Under the pieces are notes generated by a model that ran no database searches, was not told where the DNA came from, and worked only from the letters and a program-made list of their open reading frames with translations. This document shows positions 11,195-18,727 of a DNA stretch of 23,371 nucleotides, in pieces. Location: positions 1-23,371 of the IMG/VR virus record IMGVR_UViG_3300047317_000732; one strand, given 5' to 3'. This DNA comes from a virus. Each line of letters begins with the position of its first letter. Position 1 is the stretch's first letter. The translations under genes and the position numbers were made by a program.

Positions 11195-13939
11195 TTGGCT
11201 GAAGTTACCGATCTCAAGCAAGTATCGGAAACAAAGAACCCGGTAAAGATAATACCGTCTGAGGTTCTGGCTAAGTCAGCCATGATTAGGCGGCCTTCAG
11301 TAGCAACTCGTAGTCCATTTGAAGTACCGAGCTTCCCGCCAGCAGTTGAGAACGCGCTAAAAGAGCGCGATATTCCAACACTGGCGATGGATGAAACAAT
11401 ATCTGGAACCTTTGGTTGGGCGTCCAGAGATTTTATTGCCACAGCTTATGCTGAAGGCGTTGTGTTTATGGGCTATGCCTACCTGGCTAGTCTATCACAA
11501 CGCCCAGAGTACCGGGTGGTTACAGAAGTTATTGCTTCTGAAATGACTCGTGAGTGGATTGAGTTAAAGGCCGCCAGTGGTGATGAAAGCAAGTCAGACA
11601 AGATCAAGAAAATCAATGACAAGATGGACAACCTTAGGATTAGAAAGGCATTTCAAAAAGCAACAGAGGCTGATGGTTTCTTTGGTCGCGGTCATTTATA
11701 CCTAGACACCGGCAAAACTCACGATGACGAAGAGTTAAGGCTGGATTTGGGTGATGGTCGCAATCTGTTGAGTAAACAGAAGGTTGGTTCGTCAAAAAGT
11801 GGTAAAGCGCAAAAGCTGATTAGAGTCTTGCCGGTAGAGCCCACTTGGTGTTATCCTACCCGGTATGACTCGGTTGATCCACTGAGCCCTGATTGGTATA
11901 ACCCAATCACTTGGTTTGTAATGTCACGCGAGGTACATCGCTCAAGGTTGCTGACATTTGTTGGTCGAGAAATGCCGGACATCTTGAAACCCGCCTATGC
12001 TTTTGGCGGGTTAAGCATGTCTCAAATGCTCAAGCCCTATGTCGACAATTGGTTAAGGACAAGACAGAGTGTCAGTGATCTGATTCAGAACTTTTCACAT
12101 AGTGTATTGAAAACCAATATGGACGCCACCACAGCGGTGGGTGGGGATGCACTTTTCGCTCGGGTTGCGTTGTTTAACAATATCAAGAATAACCAAGGTG
12201 CAATGGTTATTGATAAGGATGCTGAAGATTTCAGTAATGTTAGTGCCCCATTGGGTGGACTGGATTCCTTACAAGCACAATCTCAAGAACATATGGCGGC
12301 GATTGCCCGTATTCCACTGGTTAAGTTGTTGGGCATTCAGCCTGCTGGATTGAATGCAAGTAGCGAGGGTGAACTGGTTTCTTTTGAAGACTGGATTGCG
12401 GCATTTCAGGAAGTATTGTACCGGCCCAATCTGACCAAGATTATTGACCTTATTCAGTTAAGCGAGTTTGATGAAGTGGACGATGATATTACGTTTGACT
12501 TTAAGCCACTAAGACAAGAGAAGCCTGAAGAGATTGTTCAGAGAGAGCAAGTAAAGGCGACCACTAGAGAAACCTACTATGGAATGGGTGCTGTAGATCC
12601 ACAAGAGGTGCGAGATTCTCTTGCTCAGGATCCGGATAGTCCATTTGATGGTGTAGATCTAACAAAAGAACTTCCAGCACCACCACAGCCTCCTGGTGTA
12701 CCTGGTGTCCCACAACCACCAGGTGCTGCATCACAACCAGGAGGGCCAGGTGGACCACCGGGTGGGGGTCCACCATCACCTGCTTCTGGGCCACCTGGTG
12801 CAGCGCCTCCGAAACAACCGAGCCGCCCCCCGGCCCCGGGCGGAGGCGCTCCTGGTGACAATAGTAATGATAATAATCAGAAATTAGTTGATCTATTGAA
12901 TGCTAAGGTAGCGGCAGACGCTGGCTTTGATCCTAAAGACCATCCACATGCACCTGAAGGTACTAGTGGTGGTAAAGGTGGTCAGTTTGTCAGTAAAGGT
13001 TCTGGTGCATCGGCAGCTACAGCTCCCGCCGCACCAGCAAAGCCTGCAGCTAAGGCGCAGACTGCAAAGCCTGCTGCAAAGAAAGCAAAAACAACCACTG
13101 CCAAACCTAAGAAAGAATCAACCGTTGGGTATTACAGTCTAACTCCTGCCCCGGCCAATAAAGAAGATTGGCCAGAACATGCCAAAGACTTTAAGATCCC
13201 ACCAGCCTGGACCGATGTTAGAATCAATATGGATCCTAACGCTAGGGGTCAACTAGCGGGTGGTAAAGACTCTAAGGGTCGTATTCAACCACTATTCCAT
13301 CAGGAGTACAGAGATTCTCAGGATGCAAAAAAGTTTGAGCTTGAATTAAAGTTAACCCCACATATGCCGGAGTACAAGGAAGGAAATGATAAGAATTTGA
13401 CTGCCTGGGATGGTCGAACTCGTGAACATGCTACATGTCTTGGTATAATCATGCAGATGGGCCTAAGGCCGGGTAGTGAACGAGATACAGGGGCTGAAAA
13501 GCAGGCTTATGGTGCGACTACATTACAAGGTAAGTTTGTCAAGACTGAGGGGGATAAGACATTTTTGAGATTTACAGGTAAGAAGGGTGTCTCGTTAAAC
13601 TTACCAGTTGAAGATCCCGAACTTGCCGCCTCTCTGCGCAAGATGGCAGGGGAAAATCAGGGTAAGTTGTTCACGAAGATCAATGATCAATCCTTGCGGG
13701 ATTACACAAAACATATTACAAAGGGTTTAGGCAAGCCTAAGGATTTTAGGACGTTGTTTGCTAACAAGACTGCAAACGAAGTAATATCAAAGATGCGTGC
13801 ACCCCCACCCGGTGATGATGCAGCTTTTAAGAAGGCCTGCCAACAGGTTGCATTGGCAGTATCGAAAAAGCTAGGCAATACACCAGATGTCGCCTTGCGA
13901 TCGTATATTAATCCGATCGTGTTCTCAGGCTGGAGATAA
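11195..13939 (+). CDS. portal protein fused to type IB topoisomerase domain
   Basis: A 914-residue protein with a TTG start at 11195 and GGAGG ten bases upstream. Residues about 65-480 are a DUF1073-type portal region (EGVVFMGYAYLASLSQRPEYR, DGFFGRGHLYLD, HRSRLLTFVGREMPDILKP, IARIPLVKLLGIQPAGLNA). Residues about 490-558 are Pro/Gly-rich. Residues about 565-603 hold DHPHAPEGTSGGKGGQFVSK, a connector motif, followed by an Ala/Lys linker. From about 667 to 914 it reads as a eukaryotic/poxvirus-like topoisomerase IB: IPPAWTDVRINMDPN, R758 (LRPGSE), K796/K797 (FTGKKG), R852 (KDFRTL), N895 (LGNTP) at the general-acid position, and nucleophile Y904 in RSYINP. All catalytic positions look intact, so it could relax supercoils at or behind the portal. 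The linker may be cleaved by a protease. Confidence 0.85.
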   Translation: MAEVTDLKQVSETKNPVKIIPSEVLAKSAMIRRPSVATRSPFEVPSFPPAVENALKERDIPTLAMDETISGTFGWASRDFIATAYAEGVVFMGYAYLASLSQRPEYRVVTEVIASEMTREWIELKAASGDESKSDKIKKINDKMDNLRIRKAFQKATEADGFFGRGHLYLDTGKTHDDEELRLDLGDGRNLLSKQKVGSSKSGKAQKLIRVLPVEPTWCYPTRYDSVDPLSPDWYNPITWFVMSREVHRSRLLTFVGREMPDILKPAYAFGGLSMSQMLKPYVDNWLRTRQSVSDLIQNFSHSVLKTNMDATTAVGGDALFARVALFNNIKNNQGAMVIDKDAEDFSNVSAPLGGLDSLQAQSQEHMAAIARIPLVKLLGIQPAGLNASSEGELVSFEDWIAAFQEVLYRPNLTKIIDLIQLSEFDEVDDDITFDFKPLRQEKPEEIVQREQVKATTRETYYGMGAVDPQEVRDSLAQDPDSPFDGVDLTKELPAPPQPPGVPGVPQPPGAASQPGGPGGPPGGGPPSPASGPPGAAPPKQPSRPPAPGGGAPGDNSNDNNQKLVDLLNAKVAADAGFDPKDHPHAPEGTSGGKGGQFVSKGSGASAATAPAAPAKPAAKAQTAKPAAKKAKTTTAKPKKESTVGYYSLTPAPANKEDWPEHAKDFKIPPAWTDVRINMDPNARGQLAGGKDSKGRIQPLFHQEYRDSQDAKKFELELKLTPHMPEYKEGNDKNLTAWDGRTREHATCLGIIMQMGLRPGSERDTGAEKQAYGATTLQGKFVKTEGDKTFLRFTGKKGVSLNLPVEDPELAASLRKMAGENQGKLFTKINDQSLRDYTKHITKGLGKPKDFRTLFANKTANEVISKMRAPPPGDDAAFKKACQQVALAVSKKLGNTPDVALRSYINPIVFSGWR

Positions 13940-14136
13940 TGGCACCACTTCCTCAACCTTCCTATGGTGAATATGGCAATCATGCTGATTTGCCAACTGA
14001 CGAGGAGCGGGAGGAAGAGGTTGATGAGGATGCTCCAGTTAGTCAAGACTGGATAGACATCATGGGTTTTGACCCTGATGAACTTGATTGGGATGACGTG
14101 GAAGAACCCGAAACCACAGAGGAAGAAGATGCATAA
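13939..14136 (+). CDS. small acidic protein
   Basis: A 65-residue, extremely acidic protein (DLPTDEEREEEVDEDAP, then DPDELDWDDVEEPETTEEEDA). It starts within the TAATG that ends the portal fusion gene. Low complexity makes family assignment impossible. Acidic proteins near portal and capsid genes may shield basic partners such as the Lys-rich topoisomerase linker, which is speculation. Coupling on both sides supports translation. Confidence 0.6.
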   Translation: MAPLPQPSYGEYGNHADLPTDEEREEEVDEDAPVSQDWIDIMGFDPDELDWDDVEEPETTEEEDA

Positions 14137-14476
14137 GGGGATTCAATCGATTTGGACAGCAGAACAAGACGAAATTCTAATCAAGGCGATAAATGATGGG
14201 ATGGAACAAGGGTTGACACAAAAGAAAGTCATTATTGCATTGATGAAAGCATTTGATCGAGAGTATGGGAGTATACGAACTCGAATTACCAGGCTGCGTG
14301 AGGAAAAGACGTTAGTTAACTATGTCCGCCGAAAAAGTAGAAAATCGGGCAGCGTACCTGGTGCTTATCAAAATTGGGTGGATACACGTAAGAAACCCTT
14401 CGTTAAGCCAAGTCTAAATCGACCGGATTGGTTTGACAAAGAGAATCTTCAGGAGCGAATACTTGCCGGAAGATAA
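14129..14476 (+). CDS. SANT/Myb-like helix-turn-helix protein
   Basis: A 115-residue basic protein. Residues about 8-58 form a Myb/SANT-like three-helix pattern: W9 TAEQDEILIKAINDG, a second helix TQKKVIIALMKAF, and a third RTRITRLREE. The first helix carries the aromatic W and the acidic run typical of this fold. DNA binding is likely, and a regulator of late genes or a packaging accessory is possible. The tail (KKPFVKPSLNRPDWFDKENLQERILA) is unassigned. The ATG at 14129 overlaps the stop of the acidic protein and has GAGGA seven bases upstream. A longer frame from 14069 lies inside the previous gene and is rejected. Confidence 0.65.
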   Translation: MHKGIQSIWTAEQDEILIKAINDGMEQGLTQKKVIIALMKAFDREYGSIRTRITRLREEKTLVNYVRRKSRKSGSVPGAYQNWVDTRKKPFVKPSLNRPDWFDKENLQERILAGR

Positions 14477-14738
14477 TCCACCTATTGGTACTTTGGTGAC
14501 CTGCGAAAACGGGCATCGAATTTGTGAGATAGTGGGACCAATTGCGGATTGGCGAGAAAAGACTGCACTGTCCGCTGGATTTGGTAACTATACACCCGGT
14601 GAGAAACTTGTTGGACCTGGTGACATTGCAGCGTACTGCAGATGCCAACAATGTGGTGCCCCTTGGGTGGATGTACGGCCAAATGTCAGGGGTACGTTGA
14701 GTGCAAAAGTTCATCTCGAAACTGGTTGGTGGCCGTAG
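14463..14738 (+). CDS. small Cys-rich zinc-binding protein
   Basis: A 91-residue protein with Cys14, His18 and Cys21 (TCENGHRIC) and Cys59, Cys61 and Cys64 (YCRCQQCGAPW), which suggests a zinc-ribbon-like fold. The start is taken as a TTG at 14463 because CAGGAG lies seven bases upstream; the frame also extends back to a TTG at 14433. It overlaps the SANT-like gene by 14 bases. No specific family is recognised. A structural zinc protein of the virion or a regulator are both possible. Confidence 0.65.
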   Translation: MPEDNPPIGTLVTCENGHRICEIVGPIADWREKTALSAGFGNYTPGEKLVGPGDIAAYCRCQQCGAPWVDVRPNVRGTLSAKVHLETGWWP

Positions 14739-14765
14739 CTCTAACACCTTGCAAGGAGTACAAAA

Positions 14766-15254
14766 ATGGACATAGACATTATGTGGTCGATGTTTAACAA
14801 GTATCGTCCGATGCTTGACGAGATGCATACGGCATGGTTGGTCATGCCTCCGTACAACAAAGATGTTCCCTTTGTTGAGGGAGCACCTATGGTTGGTCAG
14901 AGTCTGACCTGCACCATGGGTAACTGGAACCACATGGATGCAGAGCCTCATAGCTATGTATTCCAGTGGAAGCGTGATGGTGCAGACGTAGATGGTGGTA
15001 TTGAGCCCAACACCTATGCGGTTGCCGATTCCGATGCCGGTCATGTTATTACTTGTGTAGTGACGGCGACCAACGAATATGGGACGACCGAAGCTCCGCC
15101 GAGTAATGAAATCGAAATTCCGGCGGCGGATGGTTCAACTCGTTCCTCACGAGGCGCAGAAAAAGAAGAAAAAGAGGAAGATGATGACCACCGTTCGGGT
15201 CCACCGTCTCCAAGACGGGACAATAATCAACCCCAGCACCATCGCCGCACGTAA
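14766..15254 (+). CDS. Ig-like domain protein (virion decoration)
   Basis: A 162-residue protein. Residues about 35-118 form a bacterial/phage Ig-like domain (VEGAPMVGQSLTCTMGNW, VFQWKRDGADVDGG, TYAVADSDAGHVITCVVTATNEYG), with the conserved Trp and a pair of Cys expected in an Ig sandwich. The N-terminal 30 residues look helical. The C-terminal 40 residues are a charged tail (EKEEKEEDDDHRS, then His/Arg/Gln). Such domains decorate capsids and tails and can bind cell-surface sugars weakly. AAGGAG lies seven bases upstream of the ATG. Confidence 0.75.
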   Translation: MDIDIMWSMFNKYRPMLDEMHTAWLVMPPYNKDVPFVEGAPMVGQSLTCTMGNWNHMDAEPHSYVFQWKRDGADVDGGIEPNTYAVADSDAGHVITCVVTATNEYGTTEAPPSNEIEIPAADGSTRSSRGAEKEEKEEDDDHRSGPPSPRRDNNQPQHHRRT

Positions 15255-15276
15255 TTGTTGAACAGGAGGAAGTCAA

Positions 15277-15396
15277 GTGTCGGATCCTCACCCACAAGAA
15301 GCACCACCACCTCCTCCACCTCCTGGTACCGCACCTATCGTCCCTAATCCTCATCCACCGGAGCCCGATAGGGAAGAGGAAAAGGAGCTCGTCTAG
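15277..15396 (+). CDS. 39-residue Pro-rich protein
   Basis: A GTG-started frame with a strong AGGAGGA and ideal spacing, ending in a double stop (TAGTAG). The protein is SDPHPQEAPPPPPPPG, then PNPHPPEPDREEEKEL. The strong ribosome site is the main support, since the sequence is low complexity and could be a remnant. It may be a disordered connector or a short scaffold-like peptide. Confidence 0.5.
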   Translation: MSDPHPQEAPPPPPPPGTAPIVPNPHPPEPDREEEKELV

Positions 15397-15419
15397 TAGA
15401 CGGCTTTTAGGCGGTACAC

Positions 15420-15461
15420 ATGCGGTAAAGGGTCCTACGCATACCAAGCTGCTTAGGACCC
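15420..15461 (+). promoter_or_regulatory. mutually exclusive hairpins before the 503-residue gene
   Basis: A perfect 8-bp stem, GGGTCCTA (15430-15437) with TAGGACCC (15454-15461) around a 16-base loop, competes with an upstream stem ATGCG-(G)-TA (15420-15427) with TACGCAT (15436-15442). The two share bases 15436-15437, so only one can form fully. The surrounding 105-base gap (15397-15501) has no gene. No T run follows, so it is not a plain terminator. Confidence 0.55.
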
Positions 15462-15501
15462 GTTCATCCCACTAGAAACCGAGCTCTATGGGACTCTTGC
15501 T

Positions 15502-17013
15502 ATGGCGTTCGATCAGACCAGCCCCGAGTTCTTAAGCCAAATGAGAAACTTTGCTCGAGGACTGTTGTCCTGGATCAATGAAGAGGGTGAGGAAGAGGAG
15601 CACGATGAAGTGGGTGATCAAGCTAATGATGAGCAACCGCCACTGTTGAAAGTAAAGACGGTAACAGAGCATCATTACGCTGATCCGAATGGTATGGCAA
15701 CGGATCCTCCTGTCAGTGAAGCGCAACGTGGTGCAATGGGTGCTGCGGCTGGTGGTAATTCTACACTTGGCATTCCCCAATCGGTTGGTAAAGAGTTTAT
15801 GAATGCCGACCCCGGTGGGAAATTGCAACAAAAGGCAAAGGATGGTGCGTATTATACTCGTACAGCAATAGGGGAAAGACAAGAAAAGCCTGCTATAGAT
15901 GATCAAAATGGTCGGTTTTCATTGTCACCCGACGGTCAATATGTTATTGATAATCAGACTGGTAACCAGCATAGCATTGATGACGTTATGCGGATTTTGT
16001 TTTCTGATGGGCAAAATGATTCTGCTGCAAGCTTGAAACCAGAAGTTACCGTAGCTAAGGATCCTGTTTCCAAGCCCATGACACCCACAGGTATGTGGAA
16101 GAGCCCAAAGATTGATCCAAGTACTCGTAGTGGCAATCCTGGTGATAACGGGAAACCTCCTCTTGGTAATGGTGAGGGTGGAACAGCACTTGGGAACTTG
16201 CTCAAGTACACTGCTGGTGAAACCAGTCGTGATGATACCATGAAAGGTGGATCGATGGGCTATCAAGGTAATGGTTGGTCATCTCCTACAATTCCACCTC
16301 AAAAGGCAAAGGATGGTGGTCCCGGTAGTGGACCACAAAAGGGTAGGCAGCGTTCACTGCCGAAGGAACTACCGTCAGGTGAACTAAATACAAGTCCTTA
16401 TAAAGGTTTGCCTGATCCTAAGTCTTCAAATGAAGCTGCTAAGGCGGCCATGAAGGCAAACATGCAGAAATATCAGTCTAGTGTTACGAATAGAAAACCC
16501 ACAAGGGATGGTATTGGTGCCAGTATTGTAAAGGGTGCAACTACCGCAGTCAATAAAGCCAATACTGTATCCCAAGGTGGTCCAGTATTTGGTGACGGTG
16601 GCCCTGGCAGTGGACCGCATCCGGGTGGCGGGTCTGAAGGAGGAGAGACAGTGAAGAGTACCTCTGGTAAATCAACAGTGACTAAAGTTGAGCCCACTGC
16701 TAAAGGGGCTGTCTATCATGTTGACAGCTCTGAGCATGGTGGGTTAATGAAGAATCAGCTTCATTATACTAGTGGTGGTAATTTATATCAACACGTATCT
16801 AATGGTTCCCCTATTGCTAATAAGATCTCGTTAAAGTTTAATCCTGATATACACGATGCTGTGAAGAATCATATTAAACAACATGGATTACCCAAGTCCG
16901 TAAAGGGTGGGACTGGTTCTATTGTTCAGGCACAGCCCGGTTCGTCCTCTGTTGGGGCAAATATTAAAAGAAATATGGCAGCTCAGGCTGGTAAACGTAG
17001 GGCTGGATTTTGA
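15502..17013 (+). CDS. 503-residue low-complexity virion-operon protein with DGGPGSGP motifs
   Basis: The N-terminal region (1-50) is helical then acidic (LSWINEEGEEEEHDEV). Residues about 69-115 contain PPVSEAQRGAMGAAAGGNST, LGIPQSVGKEFMNADPGGK and AKDG, a phage motif I have seen repeatedly as a short helical module in structural proteins. Two copies of DGGPGSGP follow (D271 and D365), each beginning a Gly-rich hinge before a basic stretch. The C-terminal 120 residues (AVYHVDSSEHGGLMKNQLHY) look like a small folded domain. No enzyme motif is visible. Candidates are a scaffold or internal protein, a polyvalent virion protein, or an uncleaved precursor. GGGA lies about nine bases upstream of the ATG. 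The preceding hairpin may regulate it. Confidence 0.65.
   Translation: MAFDQTSPEFLSQMRNFARGLLSWINEEGEEEEHDEVGDQANDEQPPLLKVKTVTEHHYADPNGMATDPPVSEAQRGAMGAAAGGNSTLGIPQSVGKEFMNADPGGKLQQKAKDGAYYTRTAIGERQEKPAIDDQNGRFSLSPDGQYVIDNQTGNQHSIDDVMRILFSDGQNDSAASLKPEVTVAKDPVSKPMTPTGMWKSPKIDPSTRSGNPGDNGKPPLGNGEGGTALGNLLKYTAGETSRDDTMKGGSMGYQGNGWSSPTIPPQKAKDGGPGSGPQKGRQRSLPKELPSGELNTSPYKGLPDPKSSNEAAKAAMKANMQKYQSSVTNRKPTRDGIGASIVKGATTAVNKANTVSQGGPVFGDGGPGSGPHPGGGSEGGETVKSTSGKSTVTKVEPTAKGAVYHVDSSEHGGLMKNQLHYTSGGNLYQHVSNGSPIANKISLKFNPDIHDAVKNHIKQHGLPKSVKGGTGSIVQAQPGSSSVGANIKRNMAAQAGKRRAGF
15829..16318 (+). repeat. 19-bp exact repeat encoding QKAKDG
   Basis: A 19-base sequence beginning CAAAAGGCAAAGG occurs at 15829-15847 and 16300-16318, in the same codon frame. 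Both encode QKAKDG. It marks an internal duplication in the 503-residue protein at a connector motif, consistent with recombination at such connectors. Confidence 0.75.
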
Positions 17014-17053
17014 GGTGCACTCATGAATTTAGCGTATACAGGGTCTCAGAGAC

Positions 17054-17263
17054 ATGATTGATCTATCACAACCAATTTTAACCAATGGAACATTCACATT
17101 ACGGACCATGATAATGATTGTTGACGAAGGGAAAGAAGCCTTTCGTGCTGGCCTAAAATTGCGCCAATGTCCACGTTTCAAATCCCCGGACATGGTACGC
17201 GCGTGGCGTGACGGTTGGCGAGAGGCAAAGCACTCCACCAGCCGAGCGCGGATATCGCAATAA
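17054..17263 (+). CDS. Rmf/CrpP-like small protein
   Basis: A 69-residue protein. Residues about 28-58 match the ribosome modulation factor pattern: EAFRAGLKLRQCP, a variable loop, then MVRAWRDGWREA. Rmf binds 30S ribosomes and drives 100S dimers in stationary phase. Related Rmf/CrpP-family proteins occur on plasmids and phages, some without proven ribosome roles. Here it could slow host translation or be a captured regulator. The N-terminal 27 residues are unlike Rmf and may be extra. The ATG at 17054 has only a weak ribosome site. Confidence 0.65.
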   Translation: MIDLSQPILTNGTFTLRTMIMIVDEGKEAFRAGLKLRQCPRFKSPDMVRAWRDGWREAKHSTSRARISQ

Positions 17264-17321
17264 AACCGCAATGATAATTCTTTAATATGTAGAACTTCGG
17301 CTTCCCCCTGAGGCCGAGGGC

Positions 17322-17372
17322 GAGGATCGGGGCGGTCTCCTTTCTGACAAAGAGTAACTTGCCCCGGTCCTC
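17322..17372 (+). promoter_or_regulatory. long RNA hairpin in the gap before the repeat protein
   Basis: GAGGATCGGGGC (17322-17333) pairs with GCCCCGGTCCTC (17361-17372): 12 continuous pairs, one of them U-G. Inside the 27-base loop, CTC, one bulged C and TTT pair with AAA and GAG. No T run follows. It lies in the 141-base gap 17264-17404, which has no gene and is otherwise featureless. It could be an RNase III site, an attenuator or a 5' stability element. Confidence 0.65.
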
Positions 17373-17404
17373 TTGCCTTTCCTAATCACAGTGGAGTAAA
17401 GCTA

Positions 17405-17812
17405 ATGCCTGCCATTAAACTGAGGCCTGGCGAAACCGTTGTCGTCGCGGCAATCGATCCGTCACTGGAAATCGGTGGCGGTCCAATGCCTGGTGGAGAT
17501 CCGCCGGTTGATCCAGGTTACGGTATCGATCTTGGACTGGGCTATCTGCGCCCGACCCATCCGATCGTTCTCCCACCGCCCACCGTTCCCATTGAACCGC
17601 CGCCAGAGGGTCCGGTTGATCCGGGTTGGGGCATTGATGTAGACATCGGCTATGTCCGCCCAGAGCATCCGATTGTGCTGCCCCCGGTGCCGACACCCAC
17701 ACCTCCAACGCCCACGCTTCAGTGGGAAGTTAAAACGGCGTGGACACCTGTGACGGGGTGGGTTGTTGTTGCCGTTCCGACGGGTCCGACTCCAACGCCG
17801 GCCAAAACCTAA
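17405..17812 (+). CDS. Pro-rich repeat protein, probable virion component
   Basis: A 135-residue protein. The N-terminus (AIKLRPGETVVVAAIDPS) is a short beta unit, followed by two copies of a 25-residue repeat (residues about 34-58 and 70-94). Both read PVDPGxGID, then GYxRPxHPIVLPP. The tail (LQWEVKTAWTPVTGWVVVAV) is beta-like. The HPIVLPP motif recurs in phage structural proteins I have seen without a named function. GTGGAG lies about nine bases upstream of the ATG. Its GC content is above that of its neighbours, hinting at separate acquisition. Confidence 0.65.
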   Translation: MPAIKLRPGETVVVAAIDPSLEIGGGPMPGGDPPVDPGYGIDLGLGYLRPTHPIVLPPPTVPIEPPPEGPVDPGWGIDVDIGYVRPEHPIVLPPVPTPTPPTPTLQWEVKTAWTPVTGWVVVAVPTGPTPTPAKT

Positions 17813-17833
17813 TCATGATGTCGGCGGTGCAGC

Positions 17834-18472
17834 ATGACACAACCACCGCCGACGCCTCCTTCTTCAAGCAAGGGTTGGCTTGTTGATACAATAACGTCAA
17901 TCCTTGCCTTTATAGATAAGCCTTGGAAAGCTGTAGTTATAGTTGTACTATTGATACTTGGTGGTATTGGGTTCTTTGTTTATGACAAACGTAATGAACT
18001 CTTTGAGGCTTGGCTGACTCCCGATGCACCAGAACTCAAGACAAGCGAAATTCCAGCCTCGCTCGATTTACTTGCGCAAGAGACAGATGCAGATCTCGTC
18101 CAAGTCTGGGCCGTCGATATTTCTTCCAATTCTCAGTGGTTTATTGCTGCTAGGCGGCATGATGGGGAACGCCCTGTAATTCCATCACCAAGACGCTTGC
18201 CGATTATGGACCATGCGTCAGATATACGAAAACTAGTTGATATTTTAGAAGGACACCCTGTTTGTGTTGATTTGAATATAAATGGTACACCTGTTGCTAG
18301 GCGTTTAGCCGAGCGTGGTATGAAAAGGGGATGTGCAATTCCTATACCACCAAATCCTGAATCATTTGTTGGTGTGATTTATCTATCCTGGTCTACTCCA
18401 GTTGATTCAAGTACTGAGAGTGTGGCGGTAGGCTCCGCTCGTGAGATAGCAAAGAAACTATCTACACACTGA
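17834..18472 (+). CDS. membrane-anchored GAF-like protein
   Basis: A 212-residue protein. A short cytoplasmic Pro/Ser start is followed by one transmembrane helix (about 32-50, AVVIVVLLILGGIGFFVY) and a soluble domain of about 150 residues (SLDLLAQETDADLVQVWAVD, WFIAARRHDGERPVIPSPRR, ERGMKRGCAIPIPP, FVGVIYLSWSTP). The strand-helix order is GAF/PAS-like. No catalytic motif is visible. It looks like a signal-sensing or membrane-bound late protein. Related-looking proteins occur in other phages next to lysis or virion genes, function unknown. The ATG at 17834 follows a weak GCGG. Confidence 0.6.
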   Translation: MTQPPPTPPSSSKGWLVDTITSILAFIDKPWKAVVIVVLLILGGIGFFVYDKRNELFEAWLTPDAPELKTSEIPASLDLLAQETDADLVQVWAVDISSNSQWFIAARRHDGERPVIPSPRRLPIMDHASDIRKLVDILEGHPVCVDLNINGTPVARRLAERGMKRGCAIPIPPNPESFVGVIYLSWSTPVDSSTESVAVGSAREIAKKLSTH

Positions 18473-18482
18473 GGAGGTTCCA

Positions 18483-18662
18483 ATGCCTGAAGATGATACT
18501 CGAGTGCTTGACTCTATTGGTCATTTTCCAATGGCTGGTAAAGTAAAGAGTGAAAAAGAAGCCGCTATTGAGCGGAAGCGTCGTGAAGTGCGTGATATAA
18601 TGCTTAAAAAGTCGCTCTGCTTCCATCCTCTTGATTGGAAAGCTGGACTCTCCATCTGGTAA
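18483..18662 (+). CDS. 59-residue basic hypothetical protein
   Basis: A small helical protein (KVKSEKEAAIERKRREVRDI) ending in CFHPLDWKAGLSIW. A strong GAGGAGG five bases upstream of the ATG at 18483 supports it. It follows the GAF-like gene by ten bases. The basic helix may bind nucleic acid, but this is unproven and no family is recognised. Confidence 0.65.
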   Translation: MPEDDTRVLDSIGHFPMAGKVKSEKEAAIERKRREVRDIMLKKSLCFHPLDWKAGLSIW

Positions 18663-18699
18663 CCTCTCTGCGGACCATGGCCTAGTTCGTGGGCGTGTA

Positions 18700-18724
18700 G
18701 CCCCGAGCGACGGAGGGTCGGGGC
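18700..18724 (+). promoter_or_regulatory. hairpin with the ribosome site in its loop
   Basis: GCCCCGA (18700-18706) pairs with TCGGGGC (18718-18724), a perfect 7-bp stem with an 11-base loop that contains GGAGGG (18712-18717). That GGAGGG lies ten bases before the ATG at 18728. Folding would leave it in the loop, and a stable stem ending four bases before the ATG could hinder initiation. Confidence 0.55.
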
Positions 18725-18727
18725 CCT

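Noticed and set aside
14403-15044. 213-residue minus-strand frame
   Set aside because: It covers four plus-strand genes with good ribosome sites and coupling; composition is that of a shadow frame.
15400-15480. tRNA or tRNA-like gene in the gap
   Set aside because: No cloverleaf with D, anticodon and T arms in proper spacing could be drawn; the hairpins are the better explanation.
17023-17061. 12-codon frame between the 503-residue gene and the Rmf-like gene
   Set aside because: It is too short and has only GAGGTG near its ATG; it may be a leader peptide, but nothing supports that.
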